Origin: Streptomyces pristinaespiralis
Lineage (GTDB): Bacteria; Actinomycetota; Actinomycetes; Streptomycetales; Streptomycetaceae
NCBI RefSeq assembly: GCF_001278075.1
Contig: NZ_CP011340.1
Location: forward strand, 930,001-994,000
DNA: 64,000 nucleotides
Direction: 5' to 3'
Under the pieces are notes generated by a model, which saw only the letters and a program-made list of their open reading frames with translations, had not been told where the DNA came from and did not search any database. The position numbers and the translations under genes are program-made. Below, piece after piece: positions 37,489-46,048 of this stretch. Each line of letters starts with the position of its first letter. Position 1 is the stretch's first letter.

Positions 37489-37660
37489 AGGCGCTCGATC
37501 ATTCCTCCGGCACGAACACGCAGGTGGTGGGGCCCGATCGGGCCTGTGCAGACGCGAGGCACCTGGGTCGGCACGGTCAGGTCTCTCGCGGTCACCTCGC
37601 GCGGACGCGGCAGTCCGGCGGGTCCGGGGAGGCCGGACCCGCCGGACGGAGGAGCGTCCG

Positions 37661-39217
37661 CTATCCGGCGTAGGTCTCGAACTCGGCGACCCGGGGCGTG
37701 CCCGTCGAGCCGGTGATCTCGAAGGTGATCTTCTGAAGAGTGGTCCGGGGGATGGTGATGAGGCCCGCACCGCTTCCGGAGGTCAGCACGGCGCCGGTGT
37801 CGTGGTTGACGACCCGCCAGGATCCGATGCTGCCCACGGAGCCGGAGGCCTCCCGGATGTTGATCTGCGACACCGTGGTGGCGGAGCCCCACTTGACCGA
37901 GACGGAACCGGTCGAGCCGGCCGGCGACCAGTAGGTGTTCATGTCACCGTCGCGCACGTTGCCGTAGCTCGTGCCGTCGGCCTTGCTGGTGCCGTCGGAG
38001 CCGGCCCCGAGGCTGAGGTTGGTACCGCTGGGCTGGGTCGGCGCGGGCGTGGTCGGGTCCGGCGCGGGGGTCGTCGGGGTGGGGGCGGGGGTGGTCGGGT
38101 CCGGCGTCTGCGGCGTGCAGTTGCCGTCCGACACCCGCAGTCCCTTGTTGGCGCCCGCCGTCTGGCTCACGACTCCCGGCACACAACTGGCGCCGTCGAG
38201 GCTGTAGGAGTACGGGATGCTGACCGTGGTGTTGGACTTCGGGTCCGGTCCTGCGGGGTTGTTGTCGCTGCCCGGGCTCGACCAGGTCACGTTGTCGAAG
38301 ATGTTGCCGCCGACCTGCCAGTAGCCGGCCGCGTCGGTGTAGAAGGTGCCGAGGACGTCCTTGGAGTCCTCGAAGTAGTTGTTGTCGACCTTGGCGCGGG
38401 CCCCGGCGCGGGAGTTGATGCCGGACTCGTTGAGGCTCTTGTAGTGGTTGTTGTACATGTGGCCGATGCCGCCACGCAGCAGGGGCGCACGGGAGTCGAT
38501 GTTCTCGTACAGGTTGTGGTGGTAGGTGACGTAGCCGTTGGACACGTCGCTCTCGCTGGAGCCGACGAGACCGCCGCGGCCGGAGTTGCGCAGGATGCTG
38601 TAGGACAAGGTCACGTACTGGGTGTTGTCCTTCATGTCGAAGAGGCCGTCGTAGCCCTCCGACTCACCGCCCGACGCCTCCAGCGTGGTGTGGTCGACCC
38701 AGACGTTGCGCACGCCGCTCTCCATGCCGATGGCGTCGCCGCCGTTGGAGGTGGGCGAGCCCGACTTCTTGACGTTCTTGACGGTCACGTTCTGGATGAT
38801 GATGTTGCGGGCCTCACGGATGTGGATGCCCACCTGGTCGAAGACGGCTCCGCCGCCGACGCCGACGATCGTGACGTTGCTGATCTGCTTGAGCTCGATC
38901 ACGCCGTCGGCGGTGTTGCAACTGGCGCCCGACACCTTGCTGGTGTTGCCGTGGTTGATGGTCCCCTCGACCTGGATGGTGATCGGGGTGCTGCTGCTGG
39001 CCCGGTTGCACAGGGCCGTGTGGATCGCGGTCCCCGTGGTGGCCCGTACCGTCTGGCCGCCCGCACCACCGGTGGTCCCGCCGTTCTGGGTGGCAAAGCC
39101 GGTGGCGCCGCCGGTCGCCGCCGACGCCTCCGGCGTCGACAGAGCCACACCGGCCGCGGCCGCGAGGGCGCCTGTGGCCAGCGCGGCGGAGAGTCGTAGT
39201 GCGACTGGATGTTTCAT
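37661..39217 (-). CDS. Secreted pectate lyase (PL1) with discoidin-like C-terminal module
   Basis: The 518-residue protein has a signal peptide ending near EASA (residue 33). A parallel beta-helix PL1 domain (about 50-355) carries WVDHTTL, DGLFDMKDNTQYVTLSYS and the catalytic-Arg motif SRAPLLRGG. A TP-rich linker (about 365-390) leads to a 125-residue F5/8-type-C-like domain with YGNVRDGDMNTYWSP and ending EFETYAG, likely carbohydrate-binding. The enzyme cleaves polygalacturonate outside the cell by calcium-dependent beta-elimination. GAGG stands 6 bases before ATG 39217. It lies 128 bases downstream of the PL3 gene and probably shares its promoter. Confidence 0.93.
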   Translation of the reverse strand: MKHPVALRLSAALATGALAAAAGVALSTPEASAATGGATGFATQNGGTTGGAGGQTVRATTGTAIHTALCNRASSSTPITIQVEGTINHGNTSKVSGASCNTADGVIELKQISNVTIVGVGGGAVFDQVGIHIREARNIIIQNVTVKNVKKSGSPTSNGGDAIGMESGVRNVWVDHTTLEASGGESEGYDGLFDMKDNTQYVTLSYSILRNSGRGGLVGSSESDVSNGYVTYHHNLYENIDSRAPLLRGGIGHMYNNHYKSLNESGINSRAGARAKVDNNYFEDSKDVLGTFYTDAAGYWQVGGNIFDNVTWSSPGSDNNPAGPDPKSNTTVSIPYSYSLDGASCVPGVVSQTAGANKGLRVSDGNCTPQTPDPTTPAPTPTTPAPDPTTPAPTQPSGTNLSLGAGSDGTSKADGTSYGNVRDGDMNTYWSPAGSTGSVSVKWGSATTVSQINIREASGSVGSIGSWRVVNHDTGAVLTSGSGAGLITIPRTTLQKITFEITGSTGTPRVAEFETYAG

Positions 39218-39345
39218 TCTCGCCTCACGTTTCGGTTTTGAATGCTGGGGTGTTCCGGTGCGTGCCGTGCTCGTCCGGTTGCCGGCCCGGGGTCTTCGGG
39301 CCGTGGGTGCCGAGGACCCCGGGCCGGGACGGCGGACCGCCGGGG

Positions 39346-40668
39346 TCAGTCGGCGTAGCGGATGTCCGACGAGGTGTAGAGGCAGTGCGTGCCGTCGGCT
39401 CCTGTGCCGATCTTGGTCGGCTCGCCGCTCGTCGTGCCTCTGTACTTCGTGCAGATGTCGATGTCGCGGCCGGAATCCCCGTGGATCGTGATGCCGGAGA
39501 ACCGCGCCGTGTCCCCGTAGTTGGTGTTGATGCCGACCAGGGTGTCGCCCGGAGCGGTGACCACGGTGTCGAGGACCTGGATGTGCCGGGCGTACTGCGT
39601 GGAGCAGTTGCCGCAGGAGCGGACCAGCTTCCCGAAGTCCTGGACCTGGAAGTTCTTGATGATCAGGGTGCCGGCGCCGTTGTGCTGGAAGACCTTGTCC
39701 GCCGCCTTCCTCGCTCCGCCGCCCTCGACCGTGCGGACCGTCGAGGAGGAGCTGCCGCGGAAGGTCGCGGCGTCCTCGCCGACGTCCTCCCACCAGACGT
39801 TCTTGAGCGTGCAGGTGCCGTCGCAGTGCACGCCGTCCGCGGCGGGGGCGCCGAGAATGACGTTCTGCAGGGTGGCGCCGTCCGCGAGCCGGAGCATCGG
39901 TGGCTGGCTCTCGCTCTGGCCGTCGCTGCCCAGGTCACCGCTGCCGTACAGGCGCTTCATGCCACCGTCGTAGGTGCCGGTGACCGAGATGGTGGAGGAC
40001 ACCGCCTGGCTGCCGTTCGCCGTCGGCCAGGATCCCGGAGGGTCGGTCGGGTCGGTGGGCGGGTCGGTCGGGTCCGTGGGAGGGTCGGTCGGGTCCGTGG
40101 GAGGGTCCGTGGGGACCGTGCCCGACGCGGTGAGGGTCCACTTCTTGCTGGTCACCGAGTCGCACGAATTCTGCTGGACCAGGGCGCCGGCGGCCTTCGA
40201 ACTGTCCTTGACGTTCAGGCACTTGGCGCCGTTGCCGTTGACGACCTGATAGGTGTCGCCACTGACCTGCGTCAGCTTCCAGACCTGGGTCGCCGTGCTG
40301 CTGCAGCTCTGCTGCTCCACCGGCTTGCCTGCACTGGTGGAGGCGTCCCGCACACCGGCGCACTTGGAGCTGTGGGCGGCGGTCAGTGTGTAGCCGCTGC
40401 CGGAGACCGCGAGCTTCCAGGTCTGGGCGGCCGCCCCGTTGCAGGTGTTCTGCACGAGTTGGACGCCGGCGGAGGTGTTCGCTCCGGGCACCGCCAGGCA
40501 CAGTCCGCTGTTGGCGTTCTTCAGGCTGTACGACCCGGCCGCCGCGGCGGCCGACGCGGTGCCGGTCATCCACAGCGCGGTCAGGCCCCCGGCGACCAGG
40601 GCGGTGACTGCAGCGACGGAGGCGGCGGCGCGACCGCGCCTTCTTCGATGGGTGTTCCGTGTGCTCAC
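39346..40668 (-). CDS. Secreted pectate lyase (PL3) with N-terminal ricin-B lectin module
   Basis: GTG 40668 has AAAGGAA about 6 bases upstream and gives 440 residues. A Tat-like RRRRGR signal precedes a CBM13 ricin-B trefoil (about 45-180) with three repeats ending in QVWKL-type motifs. A linker of PTDPPTDPTDPP repeats (about 185-215) follows. The PL3 catalytic domain has DGVHCDGTCTLKNVWWEDVG and KVFQHNGAGTLIIKNF, and ends IRYAD. It degrades pectate outside the cell. Linker codons form a short DNA repeat at 40045-40110. Confidence 0.93.
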   Translation of the reverse strand: MSTRNTHRRRRGRAAASVAAVTALVAGGLTALWMTGTASAAAAAGSYSLKNANSGLCLAVPGANTSAGVQLVQNTCNGAAAQTWKLAVSGSGYTLTAAHSSKCAGVRDASTSAGKPVEQQSCSSTATQVWKLTQVSGDTYQVVNGNGAKCLNVKDSSKAAGALVQQNSCDSVTSKKWTLTASGTVPTDPPTDPTDPPTDPTDPPTDPTDPPGSWPTANGSQAVSSTISVTGTYDGGMKRLYGSGDLGSDGQSESQPPMLRLADGATLQNVILGAPAADGVHCDGTCTLKNVWWEDVGEDAATFRGSSSSTVRTVEGGGARKAADKVFQHNGAGTLIIKNFQVQDFGKLVRSCGNCSTQYARHIQVLDTVVTAPGDTLVGINTNYGDTARFSGITIHGDSGRDIDICTKYRGTTSGEPTKIGTGADGTHCLYTSSDIRYAD

Positions 40669-40886
40669 TTGGCGTTCCTTTCACCGCTCGCGGCGTGGCC
40701 GCGGTACCTCGGAGGTGGTGGGGGTGGCAGTGCGGAGACCGTCACGGACTCGAGCGAGCTTGTTCCGCACACTGAACGTTGTTCGTGTACGAGAACTGCG
40801 GAGGAAGGTACGCCACGACTGACGGTCGGCCAATACGTCAACCGGTTCAGCCAGGTCTCCGGATGGACCCGCTGATGGTGCGACCC

Positions 40887-40935
40887 AGAGTGGCGGCAGG
40901 GTGTGGGCATGTCAATAACTCTCGCAAGCGCTTTC
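40887..40935 (-). promoter_or_regulatory. Promoter and LacI-type box of the pectate lyase genes
   Basis: On the minus strand a perfect TTGACA (40915-40910) is 17 bases from CACTCT (40892-40887). Eight bases upstream of the -35 lies GAAAGCGCTTGC (40935-40924), whose AAGCGCTT core is a perfect palindrome like LacI-family and cre sites. The predicted leader to the PL3 start is about 210 bases. Confidence 0.6.
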
Positions 40936-41164
40936 TATATATCGGTTTCGGTACTGTGTTCCGTCCGCTGAACAATCATCAGGCTGAACGGGAAGCTGAA
41001 GGGGACGCGCAAACGACCCGTCAGCACGGGGGCGGAGGACTGGGTCCGGCGCCCGATCCGGACCCGACCCGGGGTGACGGAGCAGCGTGAGGTGATGGAC
41101 GCGGGCGCGAGCGCGTGTCGTTCCGGACCGGATCGCGGTGGGGGCCGCCGGGCGCCCCGTCCCT
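40936..41164. other. Rest of the intergenic region before the GNAT gene, nothing recognised
   Basis: Together with the 5' leader of the PL3 gene this makes a 580-base gene-free stretch between PL3 and the GNAT gene. Apart from the promoter, the box and an A/T-rich TATATAT at 40936-40942, I see no structure or gene. Confidence 0.4.
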
Positions 41165-41268
41165 TTCAGGCGGCCGCCGTCACCGCCCGTGTGCGTATCT
41201 TCAGGCGGCCGCCGTCACCGCCCGCGTGCGTACCTTCAGGCGGCCGACTTCACTGCCCGCGTGCCGGC
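41165..41268. repeat. Three 35-bp tandem repeats at the GNAT 3' end
   Basis: Units starting TTCAGGCGGCCGCCGTCACC lie at 41165-41199 and 41200-41234, with a diverged third from 41235. The GNAT stop (41250-41252) is inside the third unit. The TCAGGCGG core is shared with the 26-bp array at 36.8 kb. Confidence 0.85.
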
Positions 41269-42101
41269 TGGTTCGCGATCAGCAGGGTCGTTCCGGCCGC
41301 GCGGAACCCGAGGCGGGCGTAGATGCGGGCCACCGTCTCCTGCGCGTAGGCGAGGAAGACCGTGCGTACACCGTGGTCGCGAGCATGCATGGCCGCGACT
41401 GCCATGACAGCCGCGCCGAGACCCTGGCGGCGGGCGGTGGGGAGGGTGCCGATGCCGCCGATCTCGGTGGTGCCGTCGGCCGCGTGGTAGTGGCCTGCGG
41501 CCAGCGGAGTGCCGTCCGGGGCGAAAGCGGCGATCAGCCTCTTGTGACCCGCGCGAAGTGACGGGCGGATCGTTGCCGGCGTGCCGTCGGCCACGAGCTT
41601 TTCCGCCGCCGCCGCCAGCTCCGCCGGGCCCGCCTCCCCCATCGACGTCCCCTCTGCCGCGAAGGCCAGTCCAGGCAGGGCGAGCACCGCGGGCAGAGCG
41701 GGATCGTCGGCGTCCACGGCACGGATCGTGACACCGGCGGGAAGGGGCGGGGCGGGCAGCGGCCGGTGTGCGTCGAGGACCATCAGCGGGCGTTCCGCGA
41801 CCGGGAGTCCCTCTTCCTCGATGCGTCCGCGCAGGGCGGGCGTCACCTCCGCGAGCCACTCGAAGGCTTCGGGCACACCGAGTTCCCGCTGCCGGGCGCG
41901 TACGAGCGCGATGTCGGCGACGGAGGCGGTGACAGAGCTCGTCGAGGCGGGGCGGGCGTGGGAGGGGCCGCCGTAGTAGGGCGCGCCCGGCGCCTTTCGC
42001 ACGAAGAGGCGCAGGGTCCCGAACTCTTCGGCGTCGGCGAAGAGCAGGGGGACGGTCGCGTAGTACCGCTCTATACGGTCACGCAGGGACGACTCGCTCA
42101 T
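41250..42101 (-). CDS. GNAT-family N-acetyltransferase
   Basis: The 283-residue protein has an N-terminal non-catalytic half with VRKAPGAPYYGGPSHARP. A GNAT domain occupies about 180-283, with the acetyl-CoA loop GIGTLPTARRQGLGAAVMAVA and the end motif YARLGFRAAGTTLLIANQP. It should acetylate an amine on a small molecule or protein. The ribosome site is weak. Its stop falls in a 35-bp repeat array, so the terminal ARGQ may vary between strains. Confidence 0.85.
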   Translation of the reverse strand: MSESSLRDRIERYYATVPLLFADAEEFGTLRLFVRKAPGAPYYGGPSHARPASTSSVTASVADIALVRARQRELGVPEAFEWLAEVTPALRGRIEEEGLPVAERPLMVLDAHRPLPAPPLPAGVTIRAVDADDPALPAVLALPGLAFAAEGTSMGEAGPAELAAAAEKLVADGTPATIRPSLRAGHKRLIAAFAPDGTPLAAGHYHAADGTTEIGGIGTLPTARRQGLGAAVMAVAAMHARDHGVRTVFLAYAQETVARIYARLGFRAAGTTLLIANQPARGQ

Positions 42102-42113
42102 GGGCGTATCCCA

Positions 42114-42971
42114 TCACGGGTCCGTGACCGTGCTCCATTCCGGCAACGGCCTCCCGTCCGCGGCCATGATCCCGAGGACCTGACATCCCATGAGTTCCAC
42201 GGCGGCGAAGAGGCGCCGGCGGACCTGCTCGGCGTCCTCGGGCGGGAAGTCGACGCGGACCTGGTGAGGGCAGGACATGTCGTAGGTGAGCAGCCAGTCG
42301 GTCCCGACGGTCGCGAAGTGGTCCTGCCCCTGCTCGCCCGTCTGCGACCGCCAAGCGCCACGGTCGGAGGTCGGGGCCAGTGACTCACGGAGGAGGCGCA
42401 GGCGTTCGGGGTGCGTCAAGGGGCCCTCCGACAGGCGCAGACACCGGTGGGTGCGGCGACGGAAGGCGTTGAACCACGGCGCGAGGTCCGGCTCCATGTC
42501 TCCGAGAAGGCCGGAGCCGACATGCCCACCGACCCAGCCCTCGATGAATGCGGCCGCCCCGAGGGGATGGGCCTCGTAGCGGCCGTCCCTGTCCCACACC
42601 ACGACGGTCCAGTCCTCCGCAGACCCGTCGGTGAGCCAGCAGAGCCTGTCGGCGTCCGGCGTGGCACCCCAGAGCAGCAGCGCACCCGCGGCCGGATGCA
42701 GCGGATACGGGTAGCGCTCCCGGTCGCGGCCGGGTGATCCGGAGAGGTGTCCGCGCTGCCACTCGATGCCGTTGTGCGGGCTCGTGCCGAAGGGCGTCCG
42801 AAGGTAGAGGAAATCGCAGAACTCCCCCCAGCCGTAGGTGCCGACCAACCACTTGTAGTCGTCGGGCAGCCGCACACCCGAGGCGCTCTCGGCAGCGGTC
42901 CAGTCCCCGCGCGCGTCGACCGGCACAGCCGGCGGCGGCACGAGCCGCGTCAGGCCGCCGTACCCGGTCAC
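42114..42971 (-). CDS. SMI1/KNR4-family protein
   Basis: GTG 42971 is chosen because it overlaps the stop of the preceding Cys-rich gene (GTGA) and has GGGA upstream; the frame is open to 43022. The 285 residues carry the SUKH-type core: SGVRLPDDYKWLVGTYGWGEFCDFLYL, then LLLWGATPDADRLCWLTDG and WTVVVWDRD. SMI1/KNR4 proteins often act as immunity proteins against contact toxins, but stand-alone copies are common in Streptomyces. No toxin gene is adjacent. A C-terminal extension of about 90 residues may be a second small domain. Confidence 0.82.
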   Translation of the reverse strand: MTGYGGLTRLVPPPAVPVDARGDWTAAESASGVRLPDDYKWLVGTYGWGEFCDFLYLRTPFGTSPHNGIEWQRGHLSGSPGRDRERYPYPLHPAAGALLLWGATPDADRLCWLTDGSAEDWTVVVWDRDGRYEAHPLGAAAFIEGWVGGHVGSGLLGDMEPDLAPWFNAFRRRTHRCLRLSEGPLTHPERLRLLRESLAPTSDRGAWRSQTGEQGQDHFATVGTDWLLTYDMSCPHQVRVDFPPEDAEQVRRRLFAAVELMGCQVLGIMAADGRPLPEWSTVTDP

Positions 42972-43297
42972 GGCAGGTCCCGCGGTACGAGTGCCACCGC
43001 GAAGGGCGTGCCGGTTCGCCACGCGAACGCCGTCCGCTCACGCACCACGCGCAGGGGACGGGGCCGGTGGCCGGGGCCCCCGTAGCGACCCGTGCGGAAG
43101 CGCACGCCCGCGTTCAGCAGCACCACGGGCGTCCGCCCGGCGGCGGCGTCACGCCGTCGCGGCGGAGCGAAGGCCGACCCCGCACGGATCATCCGCCGCG
43201 AACAGCGCGGGCGACTCCGCCACCGGTCGCCGCCGTGCTGGTGCTTGTGCGAAGCCCGGCAGGGCAGGCAGACGCACGACGTCCTCGAATGAGCCAT
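42968..43297 (-). CDS. Cys-rich 109-residue protein
   Basis: ATG 43297 opens a frame that ends in the GTG start of the SMI1/KNR4 gene. The N-terminus has MAHSRTSCVCLPC, a metal-knuckle-like Cys cluster, followed by an Arg-rich middle, a hydrophobic LNAGVRF stretch and the C-terminus RPLRVVRERTAFAWRTGTP. I recall similar small unnamed Streptomyces proteins. No ribosome site is present, but TACTCT ends 6 bases before the ATG, which suits a leaderless transcript. Coupling implies that the product and the SMI1/KNR4 protein are made together. Confidence 0.65.
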   Translation of the reverse strand: MAHSRTSCVCLPCRASHKHQHGGDRWRSRPRCSRRMIRAGSAFAPPRRRDAAAGRTPVVLLNAGVRFRTGRYGGPGHRPRPLRVVRERTAFAWRTGTPFAVALVPRDLP

Positions 43298-43303
43298 GCA
43301 GGG

Positions 43304-43309
43304 AGAGTA
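43304..43309 (-). promoter_or_regulatory. Leaderless -10 element (Cys-rich gene)
   Basis: TACTCT on the minus strand, then CCCTGC and ATG at 43297. The spacing puts the transcript start at the start codon. Confidence 0.5.
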
Positions 43310-43449
43310 GACATCCGCGCGGGTCGAGATCGACCGGCTTTTCCAGGGGCGGCGGACATGACCGACGGCCGAGCCCCGCCGGTCGGGCGAGGGGCGCGGC
43401 CGAGCGACGGGCGCGGCCGGGAGAACCACCTGCCCAGCAGACCCGCAAC

Positions 43450-43478
43450 TTGTCACACCTATCGAATCTCGATAGATT
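43450..43478 (+). promoter_or_regulatory. Promoter with palindromic operator in its spacer (DUF2975-xre)
   Basis: TTGTCA (43450-43455), 17 bases, TAGATT (43473-43478). The spacer and -10 are filled by the perfect inverted repeat CTATCGA-ATC-TCGATAG (43459-43475). A weaker ATCG-N5-CGAT lies at 43482-43494 over the start site. Binding here would block RNA polymerase directly. The operon's own Xre-type protein is the likely repressor. Confidence 0.72.
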
Positions 43479-43507
43479 TCCATCGCAGTTCGATTGAAGG
43501 GGAAGCG

Positions 43508-44005
43508 ATGGGAAAGTTGACAGTGCTGGCGCTGCGCGCCGTGATCGTGGCACTGCTCGCCGGTTCGGTGTTCGTGCAGGCGGTGATGGTGCCACTGCTG
43601 GCCATCGACATGAGAGAGCTCGACGCGGACGTCGCGCACCTGCGCACCCCGGTCCTCGTGATCATGGTGCTGGGCATCGTGACGGTCCAGGTCGTACTGG
43701 TCTGCGTGTGGCGCCTGGTGACGATGGTGCGGCGCGGAACACTGTTCTCCCACGCCGCCTTCCGGTACGTCGACATCGTGATCGGCGCTGTCGTGGCGGC
43801 CGCGCTCCTGGTGTTCACGCTCGGCGTGGTCCTGGCGCCGGGCGAAGCCGTCGCCCCGGGCATCGTCCTCCTGGTGGGCGGGGCCGGCCTCGCGGTCCTG
43901 GGCGTCGCGCTCGTCGTGCTCGTGATGCGGATGCTCCTCGCCCAGGCCGTCGACCGCGACGTCGAGGCGGCCCGGATGAAGGCCGAGCTGGACGAGGTGA
44001 TCTGA
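43508..44005 (+). CDS. DUF2975 membrane protein
   Basis: ATG 43508 has AAGGGG five bases upstream. The 165 residues form four predicted helices, starting LTVLALRAVIVALLAGSVFVQAVMVPLL, with a polar loop containing GTLFSHAAFRYVD, the DUF2975 hallmark. A charged cytoplasmic tail ends ARMKAELDEVI. It is cotranscribed with a small Xre regulator that overlaps its stop by one base (TGATG), the usual arrangement for this family. Function unknown; membrane stress sensing is a guess. Confidence 0.88.
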   Translation: MGKLTVLALRAVIVALLAGSVFVQAVMVPLLAIDMRELDADVAHLRTPVLVIMVLGIVTVQVVLVCVWRLVTMVRRGTLFSHAAFRYVDIVIGAVVAAALLVFTLGVVLAPGEAVAPGIVLLVGGAGLAVLGVALVVLVMRMLLAQAVDRDVEAARMKAELDEVI

Positions 44006-44274
44006 TGCCGATCGCCGTCGACATCGACGTGATGCTCGCCAAGCGCAAGATGTCCGTGGGCGAGCTCGCGGAACGCGTCGGGATCACCCCCGCCAACCTG
44101 GCGGTACTCAAGAACGGCCGCGCCAAGGCGGTGCGCTTCGCGACGCTCGCCGCGCTCTGCGAGGCGCTCGACTGCCAGCCGGGAGACCTGCTGCGCTGGG
44201 AGGCCGACGGCGCCACGGACGGCCGGCACGACGGTCAGCTGACGCAGCAGGCGGCCGAGGCGGCTGACAGCTGA
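44005..44274 (+). CDS. Small Xre-type HTH regulator (YozG-like)
   Basis: An 89-residue DNA-binding protein. The helix-turn-helix spans about 10-65 and reads MLAKRKMSVGELAERVGITPANLAVLKNGRAKAVRF in two halves, followed by LAALCEALDCQPGDLL. It has no ligand domain; the tail after residue 68 is polar and its codons run into the GGCTGAC repeats. It starts at the stop of the DUF2975 gene and should bind the TATCGA palindrome at 43459-43475. Confidence 0.9.
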   Translation: MPIAVDIDVMLAKRKMSVGELAERVGITPANLAVLKNGRAKAVRFATLAALCEALDCQPGDLLRWEADGATDGRHDGQLTQQAAEAADS

Positions 44275-44366
44275 CAGCCGGGCTTACCCGGTGGACGGCT
44301 GACGGCTGACGACCACTGAGGCGGCTGACGGCTGACGCAGCCGGGCTGACACCGTGGACGGCTGAC
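44262..44366. repeat. Seven interspersed GGCTGAC repeats
   Basis: GGCTGAC occurs at 44262, 44297, 44304, 44323, 44330, 44344 and 44360, often as GACGGCTGACG. The array covers the end of the Xre gene and the convergent gap before the lpd stop. No perfect terminator hairpin was found in this gap. Confidence 0.8.
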
Positions 44367-44394
44367 GCCGAGGACGACCGACGCGACGGGCGGG

Positions 44395-45795
44395 CTACAT
44401 GTTGATCATGTGGCCCGCCAGCCCGTGGACCGCTTCCTTCACGGCCTCCCCCAGCGTGGGGTGCGCGTGCACATTGCGGGCGACCTCGTGCACCGTCAGG
44501 TCCCACTGCTGGGCCAGCGTCAGTTCCGGCAGCAGCTCGGTGACCTCCGGGCCGATGAGATGGGCCCCCAGCAGCTCCCCGTGCCGGCCGTCGCTGAGGA
44601 TCTTCACGAAACCGGACGGGTCACCGAGCCCGTGGGCCTTGCCGTTGGCGCTGAACGGGAACTTCTGCACCTGCACGTCGAAGCCCTGCTCACGCGCCTG
44701 CGCCTCGGTCCAGCCGAAACTGGCGATCTGCGGCTGGCAGTAGGTGGCACGCGGGATCATGACGTAGTCGAGCTCCATGGTCTCCGCGTCCGCGATGGTC
44801 TCGGCGGCCACCATGCCCATGGCCTCGGCCGCGTGCGCCAGCATGAGCCGTGCCGTGACATCGCCGATCGCGAAGATGTGGGGGACGTTCGTGCGACAGC
44901 GCGCGTCGACCTCGACCGCCCCGCGATCGGTCAGGCGTACGCCGGTGTTCTCCAAGCCGTAACCGGTCACCCGCGGCTGGAAGCCGATGGCCTGGAGCAC
45001 CTTGTCGGCCTCGAGGACCTGACGCTGCCCGCCCGTCGTCACATGCACCCGCACCTGCGGGCCCTCGTCGTTGATCGCCTCGACCCTCGTGGACGTCAGG
45101 ACGTTGACGCCCAGCTTGCGGTAGCGGCGGGCCAGTTCCGCGGAGACCTCCTCGTCCTCCAGCGGAACGACCCGGTCCATGAACTCCACCAGCGTGACCT
45201 GCACGCCGTAGTTGTGCAGCACGTACGCGAACTCGACGCCGATGGCCCCCGCACCGGCGATGATGATGCTCCCCGGCAGCCGGTCGGCGAGGATCTGCTC
45301 CTCGTACGTCACCACCCGCTCGCTCAGGCTCGTACCCGGGAGCAGCCTCGTCGTCGCGCCGGTGGCGAGGATGCAGTGATCGAAGCCGACGGTCTGCTCC
45401 GTGCCGTCGGAGCCCCGGACCCGCATGGTGTTGGCGTCGGTGAAGACGCCTGTTCCGTCGAACTCCGTGATGCCGTTCTTCTTCATCAGGTAGTGCACGC
45501 CCCGGACGCGCCCGTCGGCGACCTTCCGGCTCCGGAGGAACGCCTCCCGGTAGTCGAAGGCGACCTGCCCCTCGACGCGGATCCCGAAGGTCTTCGCCTC
45601 GTGGGTGAACAGGTGGGCCAACTCGGCGTTGCGCAGCAGTGCCTTCGAGGGGATGCACCCCACGTTGAGGCACACACCGCCCCAGTACCGCTCCTCCACC
45701 ACCGCGACGGACATCCCCAGTTGGGCGCAGCGGACCGCCGCCGTGTAGCCGCCAGGACCGGCCCCGAGAACCACGACATCGAAGTGTGCACTCAT
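44395..45795 (-). CDS. lpdA: Dihydrolipoyl dehydrogenase
   Basis: The 466-residue flavoprotein has an FAD motif [21 protein letters not shown] and the redox disulfide [16 protein letters not shown]. An NAD motif [20 protein letters not shown] and the C-terminal His-Glu pair [13 protein letters not shown] complete the set. It reoxidises the lipoyl arm of 2-oxoacid dehydrogenase complexes, passing electrons to NAD. It stands alone. No ribosome site precedes ATG 45795; TATTGT ends 6 bases upstream, so the gene looks leaderless. Confidence 0.93.
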   Translation of the reverse strand: MSAHFDVVVLGAGPGGYTAAVRCAQLGMSVAVVEERYWGGVCLNVGCIPSKALLRNAELAHLFTHEAKTFGIRVEGQVAFDYREAFLRSRKVADGRVRGVHYLMKKNGITEFDGTGVFTDANTMRVRGSDGTEQTVGFDHCILATGATTRLLPGTSLSERVVTYEEQILADRLPGSIIIAGAGAIGVEFAYVLHNYGVQVTLVEFMDRVVPLEDEEVSAELARRYRKLGVNVLTSTRVEAINDEGPQVRVHVTTGGQRQVLEADKVLQAIGFQPRVTGYGLENTGVRLTDRGAVEVDARCRTNVPHIFAIGDVTARLMLAHAAEAMGMVAAETIADAETMELDYVMIPRATYCQPQIASFGWTEAQAREQGFDVQVQKFPFSANGKAHGLGDPSGFVKILSDGRHGELLGAHLIGPEVTELLPELTLAQQWDLTVHEVARNVHAHPTLGEAVKEAVHGLAGHMINM

Positions 45796-45801
45796 ACCCG
45801 C

Positions 45802-45807
45802 ACAATA
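45802..45807 (-). promoter_or_regulatory. Leaderless -10 element (lpdA)
   Basis: TATTGT on the minus strand is followed by GCGGGT and ATG at 45795. This is a good -10 with five of six consensus bases. Confidence 0.55.
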
Positions 45808-45966
45808 CGGGCGAGGGCCTCGCGAGCGGCGCATCGCCGTGCGGCATGTGGCCGCGCGACCCTCGGCCGGGCACCGCGCCGGCCGGCCCCCGTACGCGCT
45901 TTTCGCGCCCGCGACCGGCGCCCGTCACGGTCGGAGCCCGCGACCGGCCCGGGGCTACTGAAAATT

Positions 45967-45985
45967 AAGCTGCGTGACGCAGCTT
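45967..45985 (+). promoter_or_regulatory. Palindromic operator upstream of the NmrA-like gene
   Basis: AAGCTGCGT-G-ACGCAGCTT is a perfect 19-base palindrome about one turn past an A/T-rich stretch (CTGAAAATTAAG). An eight-base half-site (AAGCTGCG) recurs at 47510-47503 next to the -10 of the MarR gene, suggesting that the MarR protein binds both. Confidence 0.65.
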
Positions 45986-46048
45986 CTGCGTGTCACAGTC
46001 CTATCGGCAGGGGACGCCTGCCGTCCGCACCTTCGTAAGGACCACTTC

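Noticed and set aside
40036..40120. Short direct repeats considered as a CRISPR-like array
   Set aside because: They encode the PTDPPTDPTDPP linker of the PL3 enzyme, with no spacers.
42734..43507. Long plus-strand extension before the DUF2975 start
   Set aside because: It is antisense to the SMI1/KNR4 and Cys-rich genes; the promoter and ribosome site place the start at 43508.
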